Source: Lolium rigidum (taxonomy: Eukaryota; Streptophyta; Magnoliopsida; Poales; Poaceae). Taken from it: 64,000 nucleotides of DNA. This document shows positions 1 to 13,000 of this stretch, piece after piece. Both the position numbers and the translations under genes were made by a program. The stretch spans positions 325,917,090 through 325,981,089 of the forward strand of contig NC_061514.1 in assembly GCF_022539505.1 (NCBI RefSeq), written 5' to 3'. Below the pieces are notes generated by a model. It made no database searches. It saw nothing but the letters and a program-made list of their open reading frames with translations, and had not been told where the DNA came from. Within the stretch, counting starts at the first letter, position 1. Every line of letters begins with the position of its first letter.

Positions 1-883
1 CCCCTAGATGATTTCAAGATACTGATCTCGACCAGTTCAGGTTCTTTTGATGTTTTTTTTAGATTAATCTTGTTTGGATGCACTGAATCCAAGTTCCAGT
101 TAATACTTTGTTACTATGAGTCATTTTCTTGATCATGTTCGTGTGTTTGACTATGAATCATGCCATCTCTTCTTTCGAGGACTGTAAGTGAGATGTATGA
201 GTCTTGAATGTGTATGTTTATTTGTAGTTTCTTTCAAGATTATGTCCATATTCTTATATTGTTTTCAAGATCTCCCGTGGATACATGTATGAAACATCAA
301 AGACATCAGTCTAGTTGCCTATAAATGAAAAAAAAAATCGTTGTGGTTCTTGCGGTTTCATTGATGATTTAGATTCACCCATAAATAAGTTTCTGAGAAA
401 ATTAGAGTGGAAAGGAAGAGAAACAACGACATGTAAAATCCTCAAAAGATAAAGGGGGGTGTGAAAAATAGGATGGACTGAACAATCAGGCTGGAGTAGG
501 GTGGAAGGGCCATTTTTCTAACATTTTTTAGAACGGATCTCCGATAAACCACGACATAGATTATGTCGGGACTCCGACACACATGTTATTTATTTTGCAA
601 CTTTTTCTAATTTAACTCTATTCTGTCGGTACCGTTGATTGCCTCCGAGATTGCAGCACGATATAATGGTTTTGGATAGAAAAACTATTACTACTTTTTT
701 ATAAAATAAAAAACTATTACTAGGCGGCCGTTAGTGTGTATAAAGATTCACGCATGCAACATGTGTCTTGTCTGCATTTTAGAGTCACACGGTGAAGCCT
801 TACATTTAGACTTGTAAAACTCAGAATTCGAGCTGAGATACATATACACAGAAAAAAGATGCAGCAGAGAGCTGAGGCAGCAC
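1..883. other. AT-rich region, possible intron of the CslF-like gene
   Basis: No coding exon is recognisable on either strand. Because the exon at 884-1173 reads leftwards and ends in a splice donor, this stretch may be its first intron, continuing beyond the window. Nothing else of note was seen. Confidence 0.4.
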
Positions 884-1173
884 CTGTAAAGATTGATGAT
901 CATGCTCTTGACCCTGAACGTCCGGTACAGCAGCGGAGGCATCCCGGCACCGCGCTCCTGCGACGCCAGAATCTCTTTCTCGTCGGTAGGCACCCAGTGC
1001 TTGCCCATCGCGCCGACCACGATGTCTTCGTCGTTCGACGCCGGCAGCAGCGGATCGGCTTCACGGACGGAAATGTCACCATGATCGCCGCCGGACGCCA
1101 CTGGCAGCAGCGGATAGGCTTCGTGAATCGCAGTGTCACTGTGATCACCGCCGGCCGCCGCCGGTGAAGACAT
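884..1173 (-). CDS. Cellulose synthase-like F-type protein, first exon only (partial)
   Basis: The minus-strand frame starts at the ATG ending at 1173 and encodes 97 residues, then meets a splice donor (TTTACAG then GTGCTG) at 884/883. The segment DEKEI, followed about 12 residues later by PPLLYRTFRVK and then a YR at the exon end, matches the layout of the N-terminal cytosolic part of CslF/CslD-type glycan synthases, where PPLFRTYKVKG...HPYR precedes the first membrane helices. CslF proteins make mixed-linkage glucan in grass cell walls. The usual HPYR is NLYR here, an oddity. Residues about 8-27 and 28-47 form an imperfect 20-residue tandem repeat (both begin GGDH or GDH and contain PLLP). 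No later exon lies within 883 bp, so either the gene continues off the left edge or it is truncated. The family call is from memory of the motif, so it is moderate. Confidence 0.55.
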
Positions 1174-1251
1174 TCCTTGATTTGCCTACCGATACAGGGA
1201 GCAGATCTAAGTAGCTAGGTGCTGAGTCCTGAGCTACTTACCTCTGACTCG

Positions 1252-1260
1252 TTATATATA
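1252..1260 (-). promoter_or_regulatory. TATA box of the CslF-like gene
   Basis: On the minus strand a TATATATAA-type box lies about 80 bp upstream of the ATG at 1173, the normal spacing for a plant core promoter with a short leader. This supports that ATG as the real start. Confidence 0.5.
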
Positions 1261-1580
1261 GAGATCGAACCGCGAGTCGCAGCGGGAGGTACGACCCGCA
1301 GCCACCATGCCTTGGGAGTAGACTACTCCGTACATGCTAACATGCCAAGCTAGCTACTCGACCAATTGCTAACATCAAGATCGGTGTGGCTCTGACACTC
1401 ACTGCGCCGGTGCGCCCAAGACAATCGCCACTTTCTTTTTGCAAGTCCACCAATTGAGATTCCAAGGAACGACTCGCATCTTTCTTTAATTGTCATTAAT
1501 CAACAACTAGGTCTACTGCATGTAGTATGTGCGAGCATGGAGAAATTGCCGGAGTAAGACAAAGTCAAGAACAGCTGCAT

Positions 1581-2141
1581 AGCGCCGGTCCTAAGATTTT
1601 GAGGGCCCTGGGCGAGACTAACATTTCAGGCCCTGGGCGAACTGTTACCGGCAGACGGCGATTGAACCTCTGATCGGTGCGGGCAGCCGAACTGTGCTGT
1701 GCGCGGGAGATCACTGATCGGTCGCACCGTCCAGGAAGATGACGTTGTGCCGTCGACCGTCGTCTCCGGGGCTGGGCGTCGTAAGGCAGGGAAGAGAAGA
1801 GAACAATCAGCAGCCTGCACTGCATACAGCAGGAAATCAATCCCTCCTGGCTGCCAACGAAGCAACGAGGCGGAGAACTATTCTCAATCACGGATTCACT
1901 GCGTGGAATACGAAGCAAGTATGCAAGTAGCTAATTAATGTCTCCCCAGATCGATGAAATACGAAGCAAGTACGCAAGATACGAAGCGAAGTCCGGCACG
2001 TTCACGTCAAGATCCTCTGATCTGCCCATGGACCTTTTCTTAGGCTACGTATGTACAGGTAAATGTATTTAGGATTGGCCCCCCAGATTTTTAGGGCCCT
2101 GGGCGGTCGCACACCCTGCCCACCCACTAGGGCCGGCCCTG
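1581..2141. mobile_element. hAT-type non-autonomous element
   Basis: The right end reads AGGGCCGGCCCTG and the left end carries its inverted, slightly mutated form (GCGCCGGTCCT). Just inside each end is another inverted match around GGGCCCTGGGCG. GCTGCAT flanks both sides (1574-1580 and 2142-2148), fitting an eroded 8-bp hAT target duplication. No transposase frame is visible. A 40-bp stretch upstream (about 1515-1555) recurs just right of the element (about 2143-2183). Confidence 0.6.
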
Positions 2142-2345
2142 GCTGCATGTAGTATGTGCGAGCACGGAGAAATTGCCGGAGGCACCATTGGCATACTGGA
2201 AGTTCTTTGTCTTGATGAAGAAAGTCGAAACGTTAGGAGACGAAGCCTTGGGCCTTTCTTCTCCTATTTATTTCCTTGAGCAAACTGGGCCTAGCTAACA
2301 CACTTTTGCAAGGGTAGAGCTAACACACCTCTCTTTTAAAAAAAG
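2142..2345. other. Spacer between hAT element and unit A1
   Basis: It begins with the 40-bp repeat of 1515-1555. The phrase GCTAACACACxTCT occurs twice just before unit A begins. No gene is seen. Confidence 0.3.
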
Positions 2346-5345
2346 CTAACGCGTCTCTAACCCGTCAAGTGTCACTCTCTTCTTCCCCGCGGTTATTGTT
2401 GCATGTGCACCAAGTGCTGCAATGATGATAAAAGTGGAGATGAAGATGAGAGAAGCAGGAGCACAAGAAGTTTGGGAGATCAAGTTTTCTCCTTTTTTTG
2501 AAAACTGAAATTTTGAAATCAAATATCTTGAGAACAGTTGATCCAAATTACGAAGAGTTTTACATTTGATCACCTCGCGTCGAGATCTTCAAAACTATAT
2601 CTCATAGGTTTCAAGATATTTTGTTTGCACTTTAAAACTACTATGGATGTACTTGTGTTTGTATGTAACTACTCGGGTTGTCACTGATGCGTACTTTGCT
2701 TTTAGTGTATTTTGTGGGGATGGAAACGAGAGAGGGATATGTGAGGGTCAGAGATACAATCTTTACATTTTATTTTGAATCCAAATTTTCAACACAGAGT
2801 ATCTTGAGATCCATTTTTTTGAAATTACCAACTGTTTCACTTTTAAGCTCCTCAATGTCGAGATTTCAAAACCAGATTTTATGTGGATAGGTTTCAAGAA
2901 ACAATTTTATACTAAAATAACTACTACAGTTGTACTCGAGTTGCAGCATTAGTAAACTTTCCTTTCTATGCTTTGTATTTTGTATTTTCAGTTTGCTTTG
3001 TACTTCGGTTTTTGGATGATGTACTTGTTCTTTCTGTTAGTGTATTTTGTACTTCTAAGTTATACTTGTACTTCATTTTTTGTCTACTTGTACTTAGGAG
3101 TACACTTTGTAATTTGTACTTGACGTGGGCATAGCCCAGTGGTTGGAGTCGCTGTGACGCACCCCAAAGACCAGAGTTCGATCCCTGTCAAAACGAATAT
3201 CTGGAATTGTCACGTCAAGTCCCGTTTATACTATATCACTACTGTTCTAGTTTCTCCTAGACACTGTTTTATTTTTTTAATTTGTACTCATGTTTTAGCC
3301 TACTTGCACTTTCTACTTGGAATATATTTGTACTTTGTACTACTTTTGTAAAAAAAATTAAGTACGTCTATATTTAGAGTACAGACTTGTACCTTCGTAC
3401 TTTAAGTTATGTATGTTTTCTAATTTGATGATTAGTTTAGTCTTAATTATTCACTATTGTCTTAATTATTCACTATAGTGTACTTGTATTGGTAACACGA
3501 CAAAGTCAACCATGAAAACAATTCATATGGAAAACCCTAACCCTAACTTGGATAACAGTTAGATACAACCATGTTTTCTTGAAGTACCCAAGTTTAGTAC
3601 AATATTAAAAAAAATCAAGACGCCCATCCTAATGATGAACTTGTGATGTATCACAAGCTATAGTTGTTTTACTCGCGGTGCATCAGCCATTAGGGTAACT
3701 ATTAGTGAAGATGGTGTTGCCTATTACCACCCACTTTTGATGAACTAAATATGGTAATTGTTAGTATTCAGTCATGGTTGTCGGGTAACCTCACCACTCC
3801 AATTCAAGTGGTTACTATAGCAGCCTCATGTGTGCAACCAAACATGAGTGCTTTGCATCAGCCGAGCCAATGTCAGCTATGTGCCACCTACCAAATAAAA
3901 GGAGATAGTTGTCCACCGGGTGTGGCCTTCGCGGGCTGCCATACGAAGTGGAAAACATGGACCGAAGCTCGTTTTGAATGGGCTATGCCCCCTAGGGTCT
4001 ACCTTGGGAGTGAAAAAATTTCCTAGGCTACCAAACATGCCCTAAATGGCTAAATCACCTCGCAATTAACAAAGTGGACGGCAAATCGACAATGCCTAGG
4101 TTAGGTTTTCCAGGGAGTCAAGGCATAGTGGGATGACCACATGGAATATGTGGTGGGCTACCATAGCCAAAAAAATAAGGCACGGTGCGATGAGGACACG
4201 TTCATGCAGCCGCAGGAGGCTACCAAAACCTCAGACCTTCGACCTTTTGGTGTATTTAAAGATCCCATAATATATAAAATTTGTTCTGGAGTATATCCAC
4301 TTTTTACCGGTGGGATAAATGGAGAGTGGGAAATTGTTAAGACGTGCTTAGTGTTTGTAGTACTAGGATAAATATCATAAGGCTTTGGTGAACCCACAAA
4401 GCTTTGACATGCATATAACATCCATTCTCAACCGATTGGCAGACAACTAGATGAGCACATTAGTTGCATTGGAGAAATTCCAAAATCAAGACGAGAGCAT
4501 GCTACTATTAAGTTGAAGAGAGGAATTAACAGTCTTGTACCATACCACCTCATTAATCATGCACTTCAACTCTTCAAGTGACGCTCTCACTTTCTCATGT
4601 TCAGCAAAAGATCATGAAAGTGAGCAACGACCCGAGAGCATCTTCCCGCACTAGCTAGTACATGATGGCTATGGTAGGCGTGTCAAAAACAAAACAAAAA
4701 AAACCTTAGTAGAGGTGGTTTTACTAGACGTTGGTAAGCTTTGAGCAGTGATATATATCACACAAGTATGCTCTTACCCCTCGCTCTTGTGTACATTAAA
4801 AAAATATACCTTAGAAACGACTTAATTGGACATGTGAAGTTGTTAATCACGTCAAAATAATATTATTGCAGCATTTTGTGCTCAAAAGAGATGTCTGGTT
4901 TCCATCCTCATGCTTAAGAGGATACTTTTCGATTTTTTTTCTTTTGGAGAAAACAGAGGATATCAAACTCACACATTTGACGTCATGTTACAGATAGGAC
5001 TGAAGGTCTGAACCTAGCAAAATTTAACCTATCTTGTTAACTTTGTATCTCTGGAATCTAACTGTTTTAACTTAAGTTAAAGCATTGAACATCAAAATTC
5101 GTACAAGTATCAAATGGGTGAAAATACATTATAATAGGATAATAACAATCAATATCTAACTCCATTGAACCCTCTTATCAGTTGAGTGCCCAACACAACA
5201 GATATATGGAACATATATGTCACTAAGCTTGTGATATTTTGTATTCCTTCCTTCCGTCTTCAATGATATACACCGCATCCAACAGAGTGACGTTGGCCAC
5301 TCTGTCATGCTGAATATGGTAGGCTGTCAGCAAACAACGCTAGCA
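2346..5345 (+). repeat. Unit A copy 1 (A1), left portion
   Basis: First of several local copies of an unclassified repeat; the others are A2 (10045-13690), A3 (34014-39060 plus 39240-40190), and inverted A4 and A5. Landmarks in order are a GTCGAGATCTTC-type block, a run rich in TGTACTT (about 2930-3420), a stretch with AACCCTAACCCTAAC (3533-3547), a block around GGCTATGCCCCCTAGGGTC (about 3980), and an AT-rich tail. Short frames inside are not convincing genes. A SINE and a Helitron interrupt this copy only. Confidence 0.75.
3121..3278 (+). mobile_element. tRNA-derived SINE
   Basis: This 158-bp insertion contains a pol III A box (TAGCCCAGTGG, 3132-3142) and B box (AGTTCGATCCC, 3175-3185) about 32 bp apart, and ends in a T-rich tail (TTTTATTTTTTT). 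It is flanked by the 10-bp duplication AATTTGTACT (3111-3120 and 3279-3288). A2 (about 10815) and A3 (about 34705) have a single AATTTGTACT and no insert, so both are empty sites. A T-rich 3' end is reported for the Triticeae Au SINE family, but membership is not proven here. Confidence 0.85.
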
Positions 5346-8300
5346 TATATTTACTAAAAGTTGAACCTGTTTGCCGTTACCACAACGTTTTGGTACTTTT
5401 ACTTCAATCAGCGATGGACGCGTCTTGTTTCCAGTCTTTTTTTTTCTTTTAGATGGTGGTTTCTCGGGAATGATATGATCTCGATTTCTCGATGGCCAGA
5501 AGCTCCACGATGACCAGATGCGTTGATCGGTCTCCTACGATGGGCCCATCCAGCCGGCGGCGGTCTTGCCTATGTTCTGAATTCTGATCCAGATCGGACG
5601 CCGCTGTGTTGGCCTCCACTACCAACTCACCAATCGTGGGCACGCCCGATTTAGGGTTTAGGCATCGCCCGGTTTAGGGTTTAGGCCACGCCAAAGGCCG
5701 AGGACGCGGATACCAGGTGCCTAGCCGGCTATCCGGGTTCGTCCTCGACGATGGCGCGTCACCCGCTGCAGCGGAGGTAGACATGGCCAGAAAGCAAGGT
5801 GCCATGGCTGCCGCCCTCGCGTCGTCTTTTGATGCGGCTAGGACGGACCGCCACTCATGCCGCCGCTAGGTATGTCGTGTCCGAGCTGCACGGCCTCTGC
5901 TTGGGCCGCTTCCCCTGCTGGGCACCGCGGAAGATGCACTGCGAGCCGTGCCACAGGCCAGCCAGCCCCCTCATGCTTCCGAGCGCCGCCGTTGCGCTCA
6001 CCTGCCGCCTCCACCGTCGCACCCGTCCGATGAGTGGCTACTTGCCTACTTCGTCAGGTCAGTACCCCGTCCCTTTTAACTATTTTTTTTTATCATGCTG
6101 GAGGTAATTTAGTGCTATATGTGAAACATGAAACAGAGTTACAGACCGGAATGGCTTATGGTTGCCTTCTATCAGATTGTGATGTTTATTCGTTTGAAAT
6201 TCCTGCATCCCGTGTTGTATTTTTTTTTTATCATGAATGTATCTATAGGAATCCTTCTGCAATGTCGTCAGGAATTCTGAACGTTTATCATGTGGAGCAT
6301 ACCCATTCTATATTGGCCGACAAGTTGATATAGTAATAATACATGCATACCCCTTCAGGATAGTCATTTAGAATTTCTCAATCATTGGCTCTTAATATTT
6401 TGCTCACGTAGATAAGAAGGATATAAAAAATCATTATTGCAGGATGTCTCCCATATACAATGGAAATTCAGACATTATTGTTCTGCTGCAATTTTTCCAG
6501 ATAATTTAAAGAATATCTAGGTTTCTCCAGGGTTTAAGTTTCAAACATACGTTGATTTCAAGTAAGGGATGCAGGTACAATGGTCATATCTATAGTAGTT
6601 AGGGGTCTTACCTTATTTGATCTGCTGAAAATTGTCCTTGGCAAAGAAACTGAGAATTCATATGTTAGGAAGAGAGTATGTTTTCCAATTTCAGAATTAT
6701 GAAGATCAAGTATATTCTTTAATCTCAGAATTATGCAGAAAGATTATATTCTTCGACTGCATACAAGGGTAAATTTAGAGGTTCCAGCATGGAGTCCAAA
6801 TTAATTTTGCTATTTTTGGATGAAGTGCAAATAAATTCTGCTTTTTGTAGGTCTTAGGGATACTCTACTTGACTAATTTTGTTTTGCATGTTTTGGTTCT
6901 ACCGTCGGCATAGTTCTGAAATATGGCACGTCTATTCTTAAAAAAGGTGTTGAGGTAAGTAATATGGTACTCTATGTAGTGCAAAATTTAAGTTCTCACT
7001 CAATCACTAACCATAGAAGTATATACAAGAGCCATACTGACAATGAAGCAAGACTCAGTTTCGTCTCATTTCCCCCTACCACTGATTTGATAATTGTCAT
7101 TCCTCTTCTTTGCACTTATATGAATAAAGAGTGAGCAAATATATATCTCAGTGGACCGTGGTCTTCATCTTATTTTATAGATGTTCATGTGAGATCCCAT
7201 AAAAAAATTCCCTATTTTCAGTTGAGCTGTTTTGTTACTACTTTTCTAGGAAGTTCATGTTACATGTGGAAAGCATCATAGAAAAGTACGACATCTCTTT
7301 ACCACTGGCAGTAATGTAGTCATGTTCTCGGAAATTCATGTCACATGCACAGATATAATAACATCGAATATGACATCTCTTTTTTGTTATTGGGAGCATA
7401 ATAATCAGGTTATGTAAAGATAAGCTTCTGACAGTGTTTCTGCAGTGAGTTGATCAAACTTTCTCAGTTACAGGAGGCCTGTTGTGATACTGATACTGCT
7501 ATCGAATATATTGTGGTCATTCTCAGTTTTAACATCTGACCGGAACTGTTCCTGGAGTATGATAAGACTGTTCTGCTGATAACACATTCTGGTGATAATA
7601 CTGTTATGCTGAGCATGGTCAATCCTTCTAATGCATAGTAAAGTCCGAAGAGGTATTTACAAGCTCTTTTCTATATTTAAAATTTAAAATATCAGTGCAA
7701 TTTATAGCTAGTGGATTTGTCTGTATGAGATGACAACTCTGATACAAATCTGCTTGGATTTAAGTGACAACAAAGAGTATTCTCTGATTATTTGAAGTTG
7801 CAAACCTGATGAGAATAGGCAAGCTAATACTCCTACTTTTTTCTGGCTATTCTTTGTGATGTGATCCAGATCTGATTGGATTTAAGTGACAGGAAAGAGT
7901 ATTCTCTGATTATTTGAAGTGGAAAACCTGATGGAAGTAGGCAAGCCAATTCTTTTTTCTGGCTATTCTTTCTGCGTTCTTTTCTGTCTCCTCATTCATG
8001 TCTTTGTTATTCTTTTGGTAGGTCCACCGACTGTGTCAAAGTTCCTGAAAATGGCACACCACAAGGTTCATCTTCACATAATGCACTTACATATCTATTT
8101 CTCAACAAGTATACTATTTTTATGGACAAGGGTCAGTATCTTCATGGGATAACTAACTAGAAGGTATAAATATAAGACTGACCCTGCTACATCTAGAAGC
8201 GGTGAAATTTCTCTGTGATATTAATATATGCTCTTTGTCGAAAAAAGAAGCGGTGAAATTCAACCGACTGAATGCTATATTTCGCCAAACTTGCTTGACC

Positions 8301-9048
8301 TGGGGACTATTCAGATGTACTCTTTATGCGGTGGTTCTACACCCATCATACTTACTTTGCAAATCACGTGTGCGTTTATTGAAGAAAATGTGGATGTTCT
8401 GTTTAGGTGAAGCTACTAAGTGAATGCATTTTTGCTGTATCTTGCCAAAGATTATCACGGATAAATAAGATTAATACAGTGAACACCCAACTGCAGTTTG
8501 GTTGGATGTGAGATGCAGCATATTCCGTTTAAGTGAAAATTGTAGTCAACTATTATATACACAGTGCAAGTTTTAATCACCTTATGACGTGCTTTCTCAC
8601 TTCCGTCTTTGCCCTTTATCGATGCAATCAGTTTATGTTTTCCCTTATGCTCTTTTTTCAGTTACTTTGTCGTGTACTTCTCACCAATTTAATCAGCATA
8701 GCTATACTGTTCTGAGTGTGACGCAAGTGAGCAGCTCTGCATCTCGAATAGTTGGACGGCCGTGTCTCTTCTTTTTGTTTACTTTTCATCTGAAGTTGTT
8801 TTCTCTGACGGATTCTCCTTTGTACGGAAGAACACTTGGATTTTTAGGTGCCACTTCTATCAAATCGAAGACTAAAAGGGTTCAGGCAGCCTCACATCTT
8901 ATATTAGGGAAGAGATTGTATTTGTGTAAGGTATCAATGGATGAAGCACAGAATTGTTCCTAACCAAGCTTCCACTGCCTTCTTCGATAGCTCTATCCAT
9001 ATTTTCTTTGTCCACAGGCGCGGCGCCATGCCGCGGTTCACTTCCTAG
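5346..9048 (+). mobile_element. Putative Helitron carrying gene-like fragments
   Basis: Compared with A2 (about 12841), A1 is interrupted here by 3.7 kb. The right end has a GCGGC/GCCGC hairpin (about 9021-9035) followed by GGTTCACTTC and CTAG, with T as the next host base; the left host base is A. These are Helitron hallmarks. The 5' end reads TATATTTACTAAAAG instead of TC..., so it appears mutated. Inside, 5700-6058 is GC-rich and exon-like, ending before a GTCAGT donor. A short exon-like stretch at about 8022-8064 sits between a TTGGTAG acceptor and a GTTCATC donor. No product is recognised, and no Rep/helicase frame is visible, so it would be non-autonomous. Confidence 0.55.
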
Positions 9049-10044
9049 TTTTGCTGATAATGGCATGTACTTTTTGCATATCCACCGATCCTGCGAAGCC
9101 TGTGGCGAGAGCCGAGAAGCTCATGTAGATGCTGAGGGCAGTCAAAGATATATAAGTCGATGCACCCAGTGCGGCTCTTTGTGGGCACGCCTTTAATACT
9201 TCCCCTTGCATCCCAAGTCCTGAGGATGATCATTAGCCAAGCTGTGTGCCATCTCGTTCGCAAGCATAAACGGTGGCTCGGTAAGGTCCGAGCATACTTT
9301 TGCAATGTTGTTGCTAGACAGCCGTGTCCATCTCTCTGAACCAACCTAGCACGCAATTCCACAACAAAAGCTATCTTTTGGTGTACTCCAATATCTCATA
9401 CTCTATGTAATATGTGAAGGAATACATGGATCCACTTCATAGTAAATTCTCAACAAACGGTGGCAAGTTGAGGATGTGGAGAAGAGCTTAGTATATATAG
9501 TAGGGTACCTATTAGAGCTACAGAGGACAGTCATAACTTTGGTGAACTCAACTAATTTTATCATGATCTTTAGGACAATCAATATAGCAAGGACAATCAT
9601 ATAACTTCTATGCTCAACCAACCAGCACCAGCATACTGAAGAAACAAACTGAAAAACTATAATTTTCACGTGATGCAGTTAAGAGTTTATTTCAGTTTCA
9701 ACTGTGTATTTCTGACATGGTGATGCTACTACATTTAATTTGTGTGGAACATTGAACCAAAACTTTGAAACAAAATATGGCAGAATTAGGAATATTTTAC
9801 GTACCTTACTATTTTCTTAAAAAAAATTGTGCTCCTTTGTGGATATTTTTCATAGAAGAGATTACAAAATAAGTAAAACATAACACATAGTTTTGCAAGC
9901 AGATTTGGTCCTTAATATGTGAGTACGTGTGCCAGATTTATTGTCATGCCAAATGCTGGACCCAAATATCTTAAGATGGTTGAACTTGTACGGAGTACGG
10001 ACCACCAGGATGTCTTTCCATTTGCTGGTTGAAAATGCAACAAT
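9049..10044 (+). repeat. Unit A copy 1, right portion
   Basis: This continues A1 after the Helitron, from TTTGCTGATAATGGCA onward, and is the fullest right end in direct orientation. On its minus strand it holds the exon-like hydrophobic frame seen in the other copies (see 22745-22945), but shifted by indels. It joins A2 directly at about 10044 (ATGCCAA/ATGCTAACGCG), making a head-to-tail tandem. Confidence 0.7.
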
Positions 10045-13000
10045 GCCAAATGCTAACGCGTCTCTAACCCGTCAAGTGTCACTCTCTTCTTCCCCGTGGT
10101 TATTGTTGCATGTGCACCAAGTGCCGCAATGATAATAAAAGTCGAGATGAAGATGAGAGAAGCAGGAGTACAAGAAGTTTGGGAGATCAATTTTTCTCCT
10201 TTTTTTGGAAACTGAAATTTTGAAATCAAATATCTTGAGAACAGTTTATCCAAATTACGATTAGTTTTACATTTGATCACCTCGCGTCGAGATCTTCAAA
10301 ACTATATCTCATAGGTTTCAAGATATTTTGCTTTCACCTCAAAAGTACTATGGATGTACTTGTGTTTGTATGTAACTACTCGGGTTGTGATGCGTACTTT
10401 GGTTTTAGTTTATTTTGTGGGGATGGAAACCAGAGAGGGATATGGGAGGGTGGGAGATACAATATTTACATTTTATTTTGAATCCAAATTTTCAACACAG
10501 AGTATCTTGAGATCCATTTTTTGAAATTAGCAATTGTTTCACTTTTAAGCTCCTCACTGTCGAGATTTTAAAACCAGATTTTATGTTGATAGATTTCGAG
10601 AAACAATTTTATACTAAAAGAACTACTAACTTGTACTCGAGTTGCAGCATTAGTAAACTTTGCTTTCTATCTTTGTATTTTGGATTTTCAGTTTGCTTTG
10701 TACTTCGGTTTTTGGATGATGTACTTGTTCTTTCAGTTAGTGTATTTTGTACTTCTAAGTTAGTGTACTTGTACTTTCATTTTTTGTCTACTTGTACTTA
10801 GGAGTACACTTTGTAATTTGTACTCACGTTTTAGCCTACTTGCACTTAATTTGTACTTCGGTTTTGATATACATGTACTTGGAATATATTTGTACTTTGT
10901 ACTACTTTTGTAAAAAAAATATTTAAGTACGTTTATATTTAGAGTACAGACTTGTACCTTCGTACTTTAAGTTATGTACGTATTCTAATTTGATGATTAG
11001 TTTACTTGTCTTAATTATTCACTATAGTGTATTTGTATTGGCAACACGACAAAGTCAACCATGAAAACAATTCATATGGCAAACCCTAACCCTAACTTGG
11101 ATAACAGTTAGATACAACCATGTTTTCCAGAAGTACCCAAGTTTAGTATGACATTCAAAAAAAAACCCAAGACGCACATTGTGAGATGATCACGGTGCAT
11201 CAGCAATTAAGGTAACTATTAGTGAAGATGGTGTTGCCTATTACCACCACTTTTAATGAACTAAATATGGTAATTGTTAGTATTCAGTCATGGTTGCCGG
11301 GTAACCTCACCACTCCAATGCAAGAGGTTACTATAGCAGCCTCATGTGTGCAACCAAACATGAGTGCTTTGTATGTATCAGCCGAGCCAATATCGGCTAT
11401 GTGCAACCTACCAAATAAAAGGAGATAGTTGTCCACCAGGTGCAGGAAAGGCCTTCGCGGTCTGCCAAACGAAGTGGAAAACATGGCTCGAAGCACGTTT
11501 TCAATGGGCTATGCCCCCTAGGGTCTACCCTGGGAGCGAAAAATTTGCCTAGGCTACCAAACACACCCTAAATCACCCCGGCAACTAACATAGTGGACGG
11601 CAAATCGACAATGCCTAGGTCAGGTTTTCCAGGGAGTCAAGGCATGGTGGGATGACCACATGGAGTATGTGGTGGGCTACCACAGCCAAAAAAAAGGCAC
11701 GATGCGATGAGGACACGTTCATGCAGCCGCAGGAGGCTACCAACCTCACACCTTCGACCTTTTGGTGTATTTAAAGCTCCCATAGTATATAAAATTTGTT
11801 CTGGAGTATACCACTTTTTACTAGTGGGATAAATGGAGAATGGGCAATTGTTAAGACGTGCTTAGTGTTTGTACTATTAGGATAAATATCATAAGGCTTT
11901 GGTGAGTCCACGAAGCTTTGACATGCATGTAACATCCATTCTCAACCGATTGGCAGACAACTAGACGAGCACATTATTTGCATGGGAGAAATTCCAAAAT
12001 CAAGACGAGCATGCTACTATTAAGTTGAAGAGAGAAATTAACAGTCTTGTACCATACCACATCATTGATCATGCACTTCAACTCTTCAAGTGACCCTCTC
12101 ACTTTCTCATGTTCAGCAATGATCATGAAAGTCAGCAACAACCCCAGAGCATCTTCCCGCACTAGCTAGTACATGATGGCTATGGCAGGCGTGTAAAAAA
12201 CAAAACAAAAAACCTTAGTAGAGGTGGTTTTACCAGATGTTTGTACGCTTTGATCAGCGATATATATCACACAAGTATGCTCTTACCCCTCACGCTTGTG
12301 TACATCAAAAATATACCTTACAAACGACTTAATTGGACATGTGAAGTTGTTAATCACGTCAAAATAATATTATTACAACATTTTGTGCTCAAAAAAGATG
12401 TCTGGTTTCCACCCTCATGCTTAAGAGGATACTTTTCGATTTTTCCTTTTGGAAAAAAAAAGAGTATATCTAACTCACACATTTGACGTCATGTTACATA
12501 TAGGACTGAAGGTCTGAACCTAGCAAAATTTAACCTATCTTGTTAACTTTGTATCTCTGGAATCTAACTGTTTTAACTTAAGTTAAAGCATTGAACATCA
12601 AAATTCGTACAAGTATCAAATGGGTGAAAATACATTATAATAGGATAATAACAATCAATATCTAACTCCCTTGAACCCTCTTATCAGTTGACAGCCCAAC
12701 ACGACAGATGGAACATATATGTCACTAAGCTTGTAATATTTTTTATTACTTCCTCCCGTCTTCAATGATGCACAGCATCCGACTGACCCTGGCCACTCTA
12801 TCATGCTGAATATGGTAGGCTGTCAGCAAACAACGCTAACATTTGGCTGATAATGGCATCTACTTTGCATATCCGCCGATCCCGCGAAGCCTGTGGCGAC
12901 AGCCGAGAAGCTCATGTAGATGCCGACGGCAGTCAAAGATACATAATTAAGTCGATGCACCCGGTGCGGCTCTTTGCGGGCACGCCTTTAATACTTCCCC

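Noticed and set aside
859..1167. Plus-strand frame opposite the CslF-like exon
   Set aside because: Antisense shadow rich in R/H/Q; the minus strand has motif, start, TATA box and donor site.
3132..3185. Possible tRNA gene
   Set aside because: Pol III A and B boxes are present, but no cloverleaf is apparent; the flanking duplication and T-rich tail mark a SINE.
3533..3547. Telomere-like AACCCTAACCCTAAC (also in A2 and A3)
   Set aside because: Only about two units, carried inside unit A; not an interstitial telomere array.
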